Shown: positions 10,927 to 20,016, counted from the first letter of the stretch. The stretch is DNA of 64,000 nt from Streptomyces sp. GESEQ-35 (GCF_017948485.1 NZ_JAFFSX010000024.1:1-64000), one strand, 5' to 3'. Numbers and translations: made by a program. Notes: a model not told the origin generated them from the sequence alone.

Positions 10927-11772
10927 TCAGGATTTGCTGACAGTTGCCTTGTTGATCACGACTGTTGCGTTGGGGGCGGTGTTCCCGGTCGTGGGGTCCG
11001 CGGCCTGCGCTCCGGCGTCCGCGATCTTCTTCAGGACCTTCATGCCGGCCTCGGACACCGTTCCGAACGGTGTGTAGTCGGCGGGCAGCTGACTGTCCTG
11101 GTAGACGAGGAAGAACTGGCTTCCTCCGGTGTTGCGCCCTTCCTTCGTCTGGGCGTTGTACTGGTTGGCCATCGCGACCGTGCCCGCCGGGTACACGTTG
11201 CCCTTGAGGCTCTTGTCCTTGAGGTTCTCGTCCGGGATCGTGTAGCCGGGCCCGCCCGTCCCGGTGCCCTGCGGGTCGCCGCACTGAAGCACGTAGATGC
11301 CGCTGTTGACGAGCCGGTGGCACTTGGTGTGGTCGAAGAAGCCCTTGCCCGCAAGGAAGTTGAAGGAATTCACGGTGTGCGGCGCTGCCGACGCCTTGAG
11401 GTCGATGTCTATGTCGCCGCAGGTCGTCGCGAGCTTCATCGTGTACGCCGCCGACTTGTCGATCGTGATCGCCGGCTCCTTCTTCCAGGTCGCAGTCTTG
11501 ACCTTGCCCGCGGCCGGCTTCTCGCACGGATCGGGGGCCTTGCTGCTCGCCGAGGCGCTCGGGGTGACGTCGGCGCTGGCGTTGCTCTTGTCGTCGTCCT
11601 TGAGGACCCCGGTCGTGTACAGCGCCAGGCTGCCGATCAGGACCACGCCGAGCGCGGACGCGATCGCGGCGTTGCGCATGCGCGCCTTGCGCCGTGCGTC
11701 GGTGCGCCGCTGCTGCTGCCGCAAGAACTTCTCCCGCGCGAGCTGACGCTTCCGCTGTTCTTGGCTGACCAC
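10927..11772 (-). CDS. Membrane-anchored peptidyl-prolyl cis-trans isomerase (cyclophilin type)
   Basis: Catalyses proline isomerisation in proteins outside the membrane. Start chosen at GTG 11772: AGGAG lies 6-10 bases upstream, whereas the ATG at 11787 overlaps that ribosome site. Basic N-terminus, one transmembrane helix (about residues 38-57), a Ser/Ala linker, then the cyclophilin domain with FFDHTKCHRL and GSQFFLVYQDS. Two Cys in the domain (TTCGDID, LQCGDP) might form a disulphide. The position matching the catalytic Arg of the FHR motif is CHRL, so Arg is retained. Divergent from the metallo-hydrolase gene. Confidence 0.88.
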   Translation of the reverse strand: MVSQEQRKRQLAREKFLRQQQRRTDARRKARMRNAAIASALGVVLIGSLALYTTGVLKDDDKSNASADVTPSASASSKAPDPCEKPAAGKVKTATWKKEPAITIDKSAAYTMKLATTCGDIDIDLKASAAPHTVNSFNFLAGKGFFDHTKCHRLVNSGIYVLQCGDPQGTGTGGPGYTIPDENLKDKSLKGNVYPAGTVAMANQYNAQTKEGRNTGGSQFFLVYQDSQLPADYTPFGTVSEAGMKVLKKIADAGAQAADPTTGNTAPNATVVINKATVSKS

Positions 11773-11951
11773 CGGGTTTCTCCTCATACGTCTCGTGCGT
11801 CGACCGGTACGCGTGCGTCGTTCGGGCCGACCGCCTGCGTGTGCCCCGTACCGTATATGGGTTCGCTGAGGAATCGGCAGCGCCGGTAGGCTCTGACCTC
11901 AGGCGCAGCCCATTCGCAAGCCCACCCGAACCGACACAACGAAGGACGATC

Positions 11952-12665
11952 GTGCTCATTGCCGGGTTCCCCGCCGGGGCCTGGGGGACGAACTGTTATC
12001 TCGTCGCCCCCGCCGCCGGTGAGGAGTGCGTGATCATCGACCCGGGCCACGAAGCGGCCCCAGGAGTCGAGGAAGCACTGAAGAAGCATCGGCTCAAGCC
12101 CGTGGCGGTCGTCCTCACCCACGGGCACCTCGACCATGTGGCCTCGGTCGTCCCGGTGTGCGGCGCGCACGACGTGCCGGCCTGGATCCACCCCGAGGAC
12201 CGGTACATGATGAGCGACCCCGAGAAGGCGCTCGGGCGCTCCATCGGGATGCCGCTGCTGGGTGAGCTGACCATCGGGGAGCCGGACGACGTCAAGGAGC
12301 TGACCGACGGTGCGCGGCTGGAACTGGCGGGTCTGGAGCTGTCCGTCGCGCACGCGCCGGGCCATACCAAGGGGTCGGTGACCTTCCGGATGCCCGAGAC
12401 CGCCGACATTCCGTCGGTCTTCTTCTCCGGGGATCTGCTGTTCGCCGGCTCCATCGGACGCACCGACCTGCCCGGCGGTGACATGGCCGAGATGCTCGAC
12501 TCGCTGGCCCGCGTGTGCCTGCCGCTCGACGACTCGACCGTGGTGCTGTCCGGCCACGGCCCCCAGACGACCATCGGCCAGGAGCGCGCCACCAACCAGT
12601 ATCTGCGACAGGTGGCGTCCGGCCAGGGACAGGGTTCCAACACCCCTCCCCGACGAGGAATGTGA
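11952..12665 (+). CDS. MBL-fold metallo-hydrolase (glyoxalase II-like)
   Basis: Metallo-beta-lactamase fold enzyme, 237 residues. GTG start with GAAGGACG 5 bases upstream. THGHLDH is the HxHxDH dinuclear-zinc motif, with further ligands in HAPGHTKGS and in FSGDLLF and SGHGPQT. Closest to the hydroxyacylglutathione-hydrolase-like group; Streptomyces uses mycothiol rather than glutathione, so the natural thioester substrate is unknown. hisS follows after 12 bases, so they are probably co-transcribed. The frame is open upstream to 11841 but lacks a better ribosome site. Confidence 0.85.
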   Translation: MLIAGFPAGAWGTNCYLVAPAAGEECVIIDPGHEAAPGVEEALKKHRLKPVAVVLTHGHLDHVASVVPVCGAHDVPAWIHPEDRYMMSDPEKALGRSIGMPLLGELTIGEPDDVKELTDGARLELAGLELSVAHAPGHTKGSVTFRMPETADIPSVFFSGDLLFAGSIGRTDLPGGDMAEMLDSLARVCLPLDDSTVVLSGHGPQTTIGQERATNQYLRQVASGQGQGSNTPPRRGM

Positions 12666-12677
12666 CGAGAGACTTCC

Positions 12678-13940
12678 GTGAGCACCTTCAAGGCCCCCAA
12701 GGGCACGTACGACCTGATCCCGCCGGACAGCGCCACGTTCCTGGCCGTCCGCGAGGCGATCGCGGCCCCGCTGCGCAACTCCGGCTACGGCTACATCGAG
12801 ACGCCCGGCTTCGAGAGCGTCGAGCTGTTCGCGCGCGGTGTCGGTGAGTCCACCGACATCGTGACCAAGGAGATGTACGCCTTCGAGACCAAGGGCGGCG
12901 ACCGGCTCGCCCTGCGCCCGGAGGGCACGGCCTCCGTCCTGCGCGCGGCCCTGGAGGCCAACCTGCACAAGGCGGGCAACCTCCCGGTCAAGCTCTGGTA
13001 CTCGGGCTCGTACTACCGCTACGAGCGTCCGCAGAAGGGCCGTTACCGGCACTTCTCCCAGGTCGGTGCCGAGGCGATCGGTGCCGAGGACCCGGCGCTG
13101 GACGCCGAGTTGATCATCCTGGCGGACCAGGCGTACCGCTCGCTGGGGCTCAGCAACTTCCGCATCCTGCTGAACAGCCTGGGCGACAAGGAGTGCCGTC
13201 CGGTGTACCGCGCGGCCCTCCAGGACTTCCTGAGCGGCCTGGACCTCGACGAGGACACCCTGCGCCGTTCGGAGATCAACCCGCTGCGCGTCCTCGACGA
13301 CAAGCGCGAGTCGGTCCAGAAGCAGCTGACCGGCGCCCCCCTGCTCCGCGACTACCTCTGCGACGCCTGCAAGGCGTACCACGAGGAGGTCCGTGAGCTG
13401 ATCACCGCGGCGGGCGTCGCCTTCGAGGACGACCCGAAGCTGGTGCGCGGCCTGGACTACTACACGCGCACGACCTTCGAGTTCGTCCACGACGGTCTCG
13501 GCTCCCAGTCCGCGGTGGGCGGCGGCGGCCGCTACGACGGCCTGTCCGAGATGATCGGCGGCCCCGCGCTGCCGTCCGTCGGCTGGGCCCTGGGCGTGGA
13601 CCGCACGGTCCTCGCGCTGGAGGCGGAGGGCGTCGAACTCGAACTCCCGGCGTCCACCAGCGTGTTCGCGGTGCCGCTCGGCGAGGAGGCCCGCCGCGTC
13701 CTCTTCGCCAAGGTCACCGATCTGCGCAAGGCGGGCATCGCGGCCGACTTCTCCTACGGCGCCAAGGGCCTCAAGGGCGCCATGAAGAACGCCAATCGCA
13801 GCGGCGCCCGCTACACCATCGTCGCCGGCGAACGCGACCTCGCCGAGGGCGTCGTCCAGCTGAAGGACATGGAGTCCGGCGAGCAGACGGCGATCGGCGT
13901 GAACGAGATCGTGGCCGAGCTGGAGGCGAAGCTGGGCTGA
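12678..13940 (+). CDS. hisS: Histidine-tRNA ligase
   Basis: Charges tRNA-His. 420 residues, GTG start. Class II synthetase motifs are visible: motif 1 near GYIETPGFE, motif 2 as YRYERPQKGRYRHF, the histidine-specific LVRGLDYYTRTTFEF and motif 3 GGGRYDGL near GWALGVDR. The C-terminal anticodon-binding domain runs from about residue 325. Downstream hairpin at 13949-13982. Confidence 0.96.
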   Translation: MSTFKAPKGTYDLIPPDSATFLAVREAIAAPLRNSGYGYIETPGFESVELFARGVGESTDIVTKEMYAFETKGGDRLALRPEGTASVLRAALEANLHKAGNLPVKLWYSGSYYRYERPQKGRYRHFSQVGAEAIGAEDPALDAELIILADQAYRSLGLSNFRILLNSLGDKECRPVYRAALQDFLSGLDLDEDTLRRSEINPLRVLDDKRESVQKQLTGAPLLRDYLCDACKAYHEEVRELITAAGVAFEDDPKLVRGLDYYTRTTFEFVHDGLGSQSAVGGGGRYDGLSEMIGGPALPSVGWALGVDRTVLALEAEGVELELPASTSVFAVPLGEEARRVLFAKVTDLRKAGIAADFSYGAKGLKGAMKNANRSGARYTIVAGERDLAEGVVQLKDMESGEQTAIGVNEIVAELEAKLG

Positions 13941-13948
13941 GGCCCATG

Positions 13949-13982
13949 AGGCGCCGGGTGTCTTCCGAGGCACTCGGCGCCT
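13949..13982. terminator. Hairpin between hisS and response regulator
   Basis: AGGCGCCGGGTG pairs with CACTCGGCGCCT (12 base pairs, one G-U) around a 10-base loop. It lies between two convergent genes and probably terminates both. Short T-containing tails only. Confidence 0.6.
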
Positions 13983-13985
13983 TCG

Positions 13986-14612
13986 TCATTGGTCCAGCAA
14001 CCCGTACCGCATCGCACTCGTCACCGCCGCCGTCCGGTCGTCCACGCCCAACTTGCCGAAGACCCGCAGCAGATGGGTCTTGACCGTCGACTCGCCGATG
14101 AACAAACGGCGCCCGATATCGGCGTTCGTGCACCCCTCGGCCACCAGTCGCAGTACCGCCGTCTCCCGGTCCGACAGCCGCGGCCGCTCCGGCTTCGTAC
14201 GCAGCTGGTCGACGAGCCGCGCCGCCACCGACGGGGCAAGTACGGTCTCCCCGCGCGCCGCTGAGCGAACCGCCTCGGCCAGTTCACCCCGCGGAAGGTC
14301 CTTCAGCAGATAGCCCGCCGCCCCGGCCTCCACCGCCCTCAGGATGTCCCGGTCCGTCTCGTACGTCGTGAGGACGATCACCCGGCAGCCCAGCCCGGCC
14401 GCCGTCATCCGCACGATCGAGTCGACACCCCCGCCGTCCGGCATCCGCAGGTCCATCAGCACGATGTCGGGCCGCAACTCGGCCGCCAGCGCCTCCGCCT
14501 GCGGCCCGCTGGACGCGTCGGCGACCACCTCCAGGTCCGGTTCGGCGCTGAGCATCGCCCGCAGCCCCTCCCGTACGACGGGATGGTCGTCGGCCAGGAT
14601 GATCCGGATCAC
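13986..14612 (-). CDS. NarL/LuxR-family response regulator
   Basis: 208 residues. Receiver domain with acidic pair D8-D9, phospho-acceptor Asp54 (LMDLRMP), conserved Thr in VLTTYE and Lys104 (YLLKD). C-terminal LuxR-type HTH from about 144 (LSDRETAVLRLVAEG, then STVKTHL). GTG start overlaps the kinase stop (GTGA), so the pair is translationally coupled. Last gene of the ABC-permease-kinase-regulator block, and likely controls that block. Confidence 0.93.
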   Translation of the reverse strand: MIRIILADDHPVVREGLRAMLSAEPDLEVVADASSGPQAEALAAELRPDIVLMDLRMPDGGGVDSIVRMTAAGLGCRVIVLTTYETDRDILRAVEAGAAGYLLKDLPRGELAEAVRSAARGETVLAPSVAARLVDQLRTKPERPRLSDRETAVLRLVAEGCTNADIGRRLFIGESTVKTHLLRVFGKLGVDDRTAAVTSAMRYGLLDQ

Positions 14613-15811
14613 GGGACCTCACTCTTCATGGCGGGGACGGGCAGCCGGACGGTCACCGTGGTGCCGTCGCCCGGCGCGCTGCTGACCTGCGCGGTTCCGC
14701 CCACCTCGGCGGCCCGTGCGCGCAGCCCCGCCAGACCGTACCCGTCATGTACGGCACCGGGGTCGAAGCCGCAGCCGTCGTCCCGTACGGACAGGGTGAG
14801 CGTGTCGTCCGTGTACGCCAGCCCGATCGCGACGGCTGTCGAACTCCCGGCGTGTTTACGGGCGTTGGCCAGTCCCTCCTGGCAGGAACGCAGGGCGACC
14901 ACCTCGGGACCGGCGGGCAGCGCGCGCACCGGGCCGGTCACCTTCAGCGTCGCGTCATGGCGTGCGGCGAGCCTGCCGATCGCGTCCGGGAGCGAGGCGC
15001 CGTCGAGGTCGGCCGGACTGCCCCCGGCGACCAGGGCACGGGCCTCGGCGAGGTTCTGCCGGGCCGTCTCGTCCATCAGGGCCAGGTGACGGCGGGCCTG
15101 CGGCACATCGCGGTCGAGCTCGGCCTCGACCGCCTGGGTCAGCATCAGCAGGCTGGTGAAGCCCTGTGCGAGCGTGTCATGGATCTCCCTGGCCATCCGC
15201 TCCCGCTCGGCGAGCGCTCCGTGCGCTGTCGAGAGCCGGGAGATCTCGTGCCGGCTCGCGTCCAACTCCGCGATCAGGTCGGCCCGTTCCTGGCTCTGCT
15301 CGATGATGCGGATGACCCAGCTGCCGACGGCAACCGAGAAGGCGAGCGAAACCACGGCGAACAGTCCGTTGAAGAAGACCTCCTCGTCGCCGGGCCACCA
15401 CAGGAGTGCCCAACCGACCACGGGCGCGAGGTTGATGACCGCCACGGCGATGAGCGCCCCCCGCATCCGCAGGGTCATGAAGCACTGGGGGACGAGTGCG
15501 AAGGTCATCAGCCGTGTCTCACCGACGAGTACTGCCGACGTCAGGAACAGTGCCACGGCCACCGCCAGGTAGCGCAGTGCCCGCCGCTCGTCGGGCGGAT
15601 CGCCCCTCAGGACGGGGCGCCCCACCCAGACGTACAGGGGAACCAGCAACGCATGCAGAACGGCAGCGATCACGCGGACCGGCCACCCCGGGTACCCCGT
15701 GGCGAGCACGGAGACCAAGGTGGCCAGCCAGATCAGCGCGAAGTACGTGTCCCAGAGCCGGAACGAGCGGTCCCAGGTGTACGCGCCCCCGGCTTCTGCC
15801 GGACCGTTCAT
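14609..15811 (-). CDS. Sensor histidine kinase (HisKA_3 type)
   Basis: 400 residues from the ATG that overlaps the permease stop. Six or so hydrophobic segments fill about residues 22-170. They are followed by a coiled stretch and the dimerisation/phospho-acceptor helix REIHDTLAQGF with His211. The ATPase domain has an N-box-like NARKHA, G1 box DDGCGF and G2 box GYGLAGLRARA. There is no large extracytoplasmic domain, so it probably senses the membrane or its partner ABC transporter. The frame is open upstream inside the permease gene (shadow). Confidence 0.92.
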   Translation of the reverse strand: MNGPAEAGGAYTWDRSFRLWDTYFALIWLATLVSVLATGYPGWPVRVIAAVLHALLVPLYVWVGRPVLRGDPPDERRALRYLAVAVALFLTSAVLVGETRLMTFALVPQCFMTLRMRGALIAVAVINLAPVVGWALLWWPGDEEVFFNGLFAVVSLAFSVAVGSWVIRIIEQSQERADLIAELDASRHEISRLSTAHGALAERERMAREIHDTLAQGFTSLLMLTQAVEAELDRDVPQARRHLALMDETARQNLAEARALVAGGSPADLDGASLPDAIGRLAARHDATLKVTGPVRALPAGPEVVALRSCQEGLANARKHAGSSTAVAIGLAYTDDTLTLSVRDDGCGFDPGAVHDGYGLAGLRARAAEVGGTAQVSSAPGDGTTVTVRLPVPAMKSEVP

Positions 15812-16653
15812 CCGTCGCGCCGGTTCTTCCACCGGAAGGTCAGCAGACACAGGGCCAATCCTCCGACGCACCACGCCCCGAGCACCAGGGCAACCCTGCC
15901 CAGCTCCCAGCTGCCCGCCTGCTCCAGCACTTGCGCCGACTCCGGCAGGAACACCCCGCGCAGCCCCTGGCACATCCACTTCAGCGGGAACAACGCCCCG
16001 ATGTTCAGCATCCAGTCCGGGATGGTGTCGATGGCGATGTACACCCCGGAGATGAACTGGAGGACCAGGAAGGGGAGTACGACGACGGAGGTCGCGCTCT
16101 TGCCGGACTTGGGGACCGAGCTGATCGCGATACCGAGCAGCGCGCACGCCGTCAGACCCAGCACGAAGATCCAGGCGAAGTCGAACCAGGTGCCGGCGTC
16201 CGACGGCAGGTCGACGTCGTACAGGGTCGTTCCGACGAGCAGCAGGATCGCCGTCTCCACGAGACCGGTGACGAGAACCAGCCAGATCTTGCCGAGGAAG
16301 TACGACGCCGGAGGCATCGGCGTACCGCGCAGCCGGCGCAGCACCTTCTCGTCCCGCTCGATCGCGATCGAGATGCCGAGCGACTGGAAACTCGTCGACA
16401 TGATGCCGGCGGCCATCATCGCCGGAACGTACAGCTGGGAGGCGGTGATGCCCGCGCCGTCCACATCGTCCTTGAAGATCGACGCGAACAGGAAGAGGAA
16501 CACCACCGGGAAGGCGAAGGTGAACACCACCTGGTCGCGCTGCCGGAAGAACTGCTTGATCTCCAGGCCGCCCCGTTGCAGGCCGAGCCCCCAGGCGCCC
16601 GGCAGCCGCTCCGGACGCGTCCCGGTCCTGGTTCGTACGGCGGTCGTGGTCAT
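15808..16653 (-). CDS. ABC-2 type transporter permease
   Basis: 281 residues beginning MTTTAVRTRTG. Six membrane segments with the ABC-2 layout, the first around residues 45-65 (VVFTFAFPVVFLFLF). Mid-region MMAAGIMSTSFQSLG and C-terminal FPLKWMCQGLRG motifs resemble the drug-export/ABC-2 family. Start overlaps the ATPase stop (ATGA), and stop overlaps the kinase start. Substrate cannot be read from sequence; antibiotic, peptide or lipid export are typical for kinase-linked systems of this type. Confidence 0.9.
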   Translation of the reverse strand: MTTTAVRTRTGTRPERLPGAWGLGLQRGGLEIKQFFRQRDQVVFTFAFPVVFLFLFASIFKDDVDGAGITASQLYVPAMMAAGIMSTSFQSLGISIAIERDEKVLRRLRGTPMPPASYFLGKIWLVLVTGLVETAILLLVGTTLYDVDLPSDAGTWFDFAWIFVLGLTACALLGIAISSVPKSGKSATSVVVLPFLVLQFISGVYIAIDTIPDWMLNIGALFPLKWMCQGLRGVFLPESAQVLEQAGSWELGRVALVLGAWCVGGLALCLLTFRWKNRRDG

Positions 16654-17516
16654 CGAGCGTCCTCCTGTCCGGTCAGCCGGAGATAGACGTCCTCCAGCGT
16701 GGGGCGGCTCACCAGCAGCCCCGGGATCTCGCCGTCGAAGCGGTGCATCAGCTCGGCGACGGTCTTGGTGGGCGTGACCGTGCGCTCGGTGCGCTGGGTG
16801 CCGTCGGCCTCCGTCCACCTCACGGTGGCGTCGGTGCCATGACGCTCCCGCAGGACAGCGGGCTCGCCCTCGGCGACCACCCGACCCCGGGAGATGATCG
16901 CCAGCCGGTGCGCGAGGGCCTCCGCCTCCTCCAGGTAGTGCGTGGTCAGCAGGATCGTCGTGCCCTCGTCGGCCAGCTTGCGGATCAGCTCCCAGAACTG
17001 CCGCCGGGCCGCCGGGTCGAACCCCGTCGTCGGCTCGTCCAGAAGCAGCAGCTCGGGCCCGCCGATCACGCCGAGCGCCACGTCGAGCCGCCGCCGCTGC
17101 CCGCCCGACAGCGCCTTGATCCGGCTGCTCGCCTTCTCCTCCAGACCGACCAGGCCGATGACCTCCTCGGGGTCCCGGGGCCTCGGGTAGTAGCGGGCGA
17201 AATGCCGTACGGTCTCGCGGACCGTCAACTCGGCGGGCGCCGATTCGTCCTGCCAGACGATTCCGACCCGCGAGCGCCACGCGCGTGTGCCCGTCGCAGG
17301 GTCCGCCCCGAGCACCCGGACCTCGCCCGCGTCCCTGGCGCGGTTGCCCTGGAGGATCTCCACCGTGGTGCTCTTGCCCGCCCCGTTGGGCCCCAGCAGG
17401 CCGAACACCTCGCCCCGGTGAATGCCCAGATCGATGCCGTCGACCGCGGTCACGTCCCCGTACTGCTTGCGCAGCCCCCGTACGTCCACCGCGTGTCCGT
17501 TCGCGTGTGTGGTCAT
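16650..17516 (-). CDS. ABC transporter ATP-binding protein
   Basis: 288 residues. Walker A GPNGAGKST, Q-loop WQDES, signature LSGGQRRR, Walker B LLLLDEP and switch His in LTTHY are all intact. The C-terminal about 70 residues form the extra domain common in DrrA-like exporters. Start uncertain: ATG 17516 begins MTTHANGH; ATG 17528 would add MIDR. The only strong ribosome site nearby (AAGGAGG, 17565-17571) precedes ATG 17560, which is in another frame. First gene of the four-gene minus-strand block, divergent from the VKOR gene. Confidence 0.92.
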   Translation of the reverse strand: MTTHANGHAVDVRGLRKQYGDVTAVDGIDLGIHRGEVFGLLGPNGAGKSTTVEILQGNRARDAGEVRVLGADPATGTRAWRSRVGIVWQDESAPAELTVRETVRHFARYYPRPRDPEEVIGLVGLEEKASSRIKALSGGQRRRLDVALGVIGGPELLLLDEPTTGFDPAARRQFWELIRKLADEGTTILLTTHYLEEAEALAHRLAIISRGRVVAEGEPAVLRERHGTDATVRWTEADGTQRTERTVTPTKTVAELMHRFDGEIPGLLVSRPTLEDVYLRLTGQEDAR

Positions 17517-17572
17517 GCGATCGATCATCGTCCTGAACCGAACGGTCCGGGACGACCATGCGTACCTCCTTA

Positions 17573-17592
17573 TGTCCACCGAACGGTGGACA
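17573..17592. promoter_or_regulatory. Perfect palindrome in the ABC/VKOR divergent region
   Basis: TGTCCACCG and CGGTGGACA are perfect 9-base arms around a central AA. The core CCGAACGGT recurs at 17537-17545. It lies one base upstream (minus strand) of the AAGGAGG at 17565-17571. Likely a repressor operator or an RNA hairpin controlling the ABC/two-component block. Confidence 0.5.
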
Positions 17593-17664
17593 GAGGCGTG
17601 CGTGCGGCACAATGGCGCGTGCCGGAAGAAGGTCCACGAACTCTCAAGTGACGGAATCGGCGAG

Positions 17665-18321
17665 ATGAGCAAGACGACAGTGACAGACGTCTCCACCGAC
17701 CCCGAGCCGGAGCGTGCCGCACCTCCGCCACGGTCCGAGGGCGGCAGCCGCGCCCTCGCCCTGCTGCTGGTGATCACCGGTGCGGCCGGACTGCTCGCCG
17801 CGTGGGTCATCACGATCGACAAGTTCAAGCTGCTCGAGGCCAAGGTCGAGGGCAAGACGTTCACCCCCGGGTGCAGCCTGAACCCCGTCGTCTCCTGCGG
17901 CAGCATCATGGAGAGCGACCAGGCCTCCGCCTTCGGCTTCCCCAACCCGATGCTCGGACTCGTCGCCTACGGCATCGTCATCTGCGTCGGTATGAGCCTG
18001 CTCGCCCGCGCCCGCTTCCCGCGCTGGTACTGGCTGACCTTCAACGCCGGCACCCTCTTCGGCGTCGGCTTCTGCGCCTGGCTGATGTTCCAGTCCCTGT
18101 ACCGGATCAACGCGCTGTGCCTGTGGTGCTGCCTGGCCTGGGTCGCGACGATCATCATGTTCTGGTACGTGACCTCGTTCAACATCCGCAAGGGCTTCCT
18201 GCCCGCGCCGAACTGGCTCAAGGGCTTCTTCGGCGAGTTCACCTGGGTCCTCCCCGTCCTGCACATCGGCATCATCGGCATGCTGGTCCTGACCCGCTGG
18301 TGGGACTTCTGGACCAGCTGA
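17665..18321 (+). CDS. Vitamin K epoxide reductase (VKOR) family membrane protein
   Basis: Quinone-linked membrane oxidoreductase expected to re-oxidise DsbA-like proteins for disulphide formation. 218 residues, ATG start. Cytosolic N-terminus of about 28 residues, then five hydrophobic segments. The loop pair Cys70/Cys78 (GCSLNPVVSCG) and the active-site CLWC (Cys152/Cys155) are present, plus the conserved Ser/Asn region FGFPNPMLGL. No fused thioredoxin domain and no DsbA gene nearby. rarA follows 42 bases later. Confidence 0.9.
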   Translation: MSKTTVTDVSTDPEPERAAPPPRSEGGSRALALLLVITGAAGLLAAWVITIDKFKLLEAKVEGKTFTPGCSLNPVVSCGSIMESDQASAFGFPNPMLGLVAYGIVICVGMSLLARARFPRWYWLTFNAGTLFGVGFCAWLMFQSLYRINALCLWCCLAWVATIIMFWYVTSFNIRKGFLPAPNWLKGFFGEFTWVLPVLHIGIIGMLVLTRWWDFWTS

Positions 18322-18363
18322 CGCCGGGCGGGATTGTCAGTGCGGTGATTTAGGGTTCTGAGC

Positions 18364-19719
18364 GTGGAGCCCGACCTGTTCACCGCCGCAGCAGAAGAAC
18401 GCCAGGAGAAGGACCCGTCCAGCAGCCCCCTGGCGGTCCGGATGCGCCCGCGCACCCTCGACGAGGTCGTGGGCCAACAGCACCTGCTGAAGCCGGGCTC
18501 GCCCCTGCGCAGACTGGTCGGCGAGTCGGGCGGAGGCCCGGCGGGACCGTCCTCGGTGATCCTCTGGGGCCCGCCCGGCACCGGGAAGACGACCTTGGCG
18601 TACGTGGTGTCGAAGGCCACCAACAAGCGCTTCGTGGAGCTGTCGGCGATCACCGCGGGCGTCAAGGAGGTCCGCGCGGTCATCGAAGGTGCCCGCCGCG
18701 CCACCGGCGGCTTCGGCAAGGAGACCGTCCTCTTCCTCGACGAGATCCACCGCTTCAGCAAGGCCCAGCAGGACTCCCTGCTCCCGGCCGTCGAGAACCG
18801 CTGGGTGACCCTGATAGCGGCGACGACGGAGAACCCGTACTTCTCCATCATCTCGCCCCTGCTCTCCCGCTCCCTCCTCCTCACCCTCGAACCCCTCACG
18901 GACGACGACGTGCGGGGCCTCATCAGACGGGCCATGTCCGACGAGCGGGGTCTCAAGGACGCCGTCACCCTCCCCGAGGACACCGAGGCCCACCTCCTGC
19001 GCATCGCCGGCGGCGACGCCCGTCGTGCCCTGACCGCCCTGGAGGCCGCCGCCGGGGCCGCGCTCGACAAGGGCGAGACGGAGATCGGCCTGACCACCCT
19101 CGAGGAGACGGTCGACCGGGCGGCGGTGAAGTACGACCGCGACGGCGACCAGCACTACGACGTGGCCAGCGCCCTCATCAAGTCCATCCGCGGCTCCGAC
19201 GTCGACGCGGCCCTGCACTACCTGGCCCGGATGATCGAGGCCGGCGAGGACCCCCGCTTCATCGCCCGCCGACTGATGATCTCCGCCAGCGAGGACATCG
19301 GCCTCGCCGACCCCAACGCACTGCCGATCGCCGTGGCCGCCGCCCAGGCCGTCGCCATGATCGGCTTCCCCGAGGCCGCCCTCACCCTCAGCCACGCCAC
19401 CATCGCCCTGGCCCTCGCCCCCAAGTCCAACGCCGCGACGACCGCCATCGGCGCCGCCATGGACGACGTACGCAAGGGCCATGCGGGACCCGTGCCGATG
19501 CACCTGCGGGACGGGCACTACAAGGGCGCGGCCAAGCTCGGGCACGCGCAGGGGTACGTCTATCCGCACGACCTGCCCGAAGGGATCGCCGAGCAGCAGT
19601 ACGCCCCGGAGGAGCTCAAGGACCGGGAGTACTACACGCCGACCCGGCACGGCGCGGAGGCGCGGTACGCGGACGCCGTCGAGTGGACCAGGAAACACCT
19701 CGGTCGCAAGCGGTCCTGA
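18364..19719 (+). CDS. rarA: Replication-associated recombination protein RarA (MgsA)
   Basis: AAA+ ATPase of the clamp-loader/WRNIP1 family that acts at stalled replication forks. 451 residues, GTG start. Walker A GPPGTGKTT, Walker B LFLDEIHRF, sensor 1 AATTENP, then C-terminal SISEDIGLADP-like (SASEDIGLADP) and the tetramerisation region ending in KHLGRK. The N-terminal VGQQHLL is the family start. Followed by the long rpsD leader. Confidence 0.94.
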   Translation: MEPDLFTAAAEERQEKDPSSSPLAVRMRPRTLDEVVGQQHLLKPGSPLRRLVGESGGGPAGPSSVILWGPPGTGKTTLAYVVSKATNKRFVELSAITAGVKEVRAVIEGARRATGGFGKETVLFLDEIHRFSKAQQDSLLPAVENRWVTLIAATTENPYFSIISPLLSRSLLLTLEPLTDDDVRGLIRRAMSDERGLKDAVTLPEDTEAHLLRIAGGDARRALTALEAAAGAALDKGETEIGLTTLEETVDRAAVKYDRDGDQHYDVASALIKSIRGSDVDAALHYLARMIEAGEDPRFIARRLMISASEDIGLADPNALPIAVAAAQAVAMIGFPEAALTLSHATIALALAPKSNAATTAIGAAMDDVRKGHAGPVPMHLRDGHYKGAAKLGHAQGYVYPHDLPEGIAEQQYAPEELKDREYYTPTRHGAEARYADAVEWTRKHLGRKRS

Positions 19720-20016
19720 GCACCCTGTAGAATCCCTCGAAGTGCTGTGTCCCGTGCAGTCAGAACGGGACGGTCAGCCGGAACCCCCAGTGGGTTCCAG
19801 GAGCGTCGCGCACCGATCGAATGGTGTCGCGGGCAGCCCACCACCACTCGTCGCAGGACGGGACCGGTCGGTGGGCCACTCGCGTGCTGCACGTATGTGC
19901 CCAGACCAGGGGAGCGGCTGCCCACCCCGTCCGCAAGGACGAGGAGGGTTTCCCCGGCTGCGGATGCGACCTCCCATAACCCTGACGAGCCGAAGAAAAC
20001 AGACAAGGAAGATCAA
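19720..20016 (+). promoter_or_regulatory. rpsD leader region with candidate promoter
   Basis: The 297-base gap has a TAGAAT -10-like hexamer at 19728-19733 and no clear -35. If this is the promoter, the rpsD transcript would carry a leader of about 280 bases. Several GC-rich inverted segments are visible. AAGGAAG (20005-20011) is the ribosome site. Ribosomal protein S4 often regulates its own mRNA, so a structured leader is plausible but unproven. No coding region is convincing in it. Confidence 0.35.

Noticed and set aside
15808..17560. A 584-codon frame from ATG 17560 through the ATPase and permease genes
   Set aside because: The first two thirds read through the ATPase gene in the wrong frame and show no domain. 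Only the start signal is notable, and it is reported as a finding.
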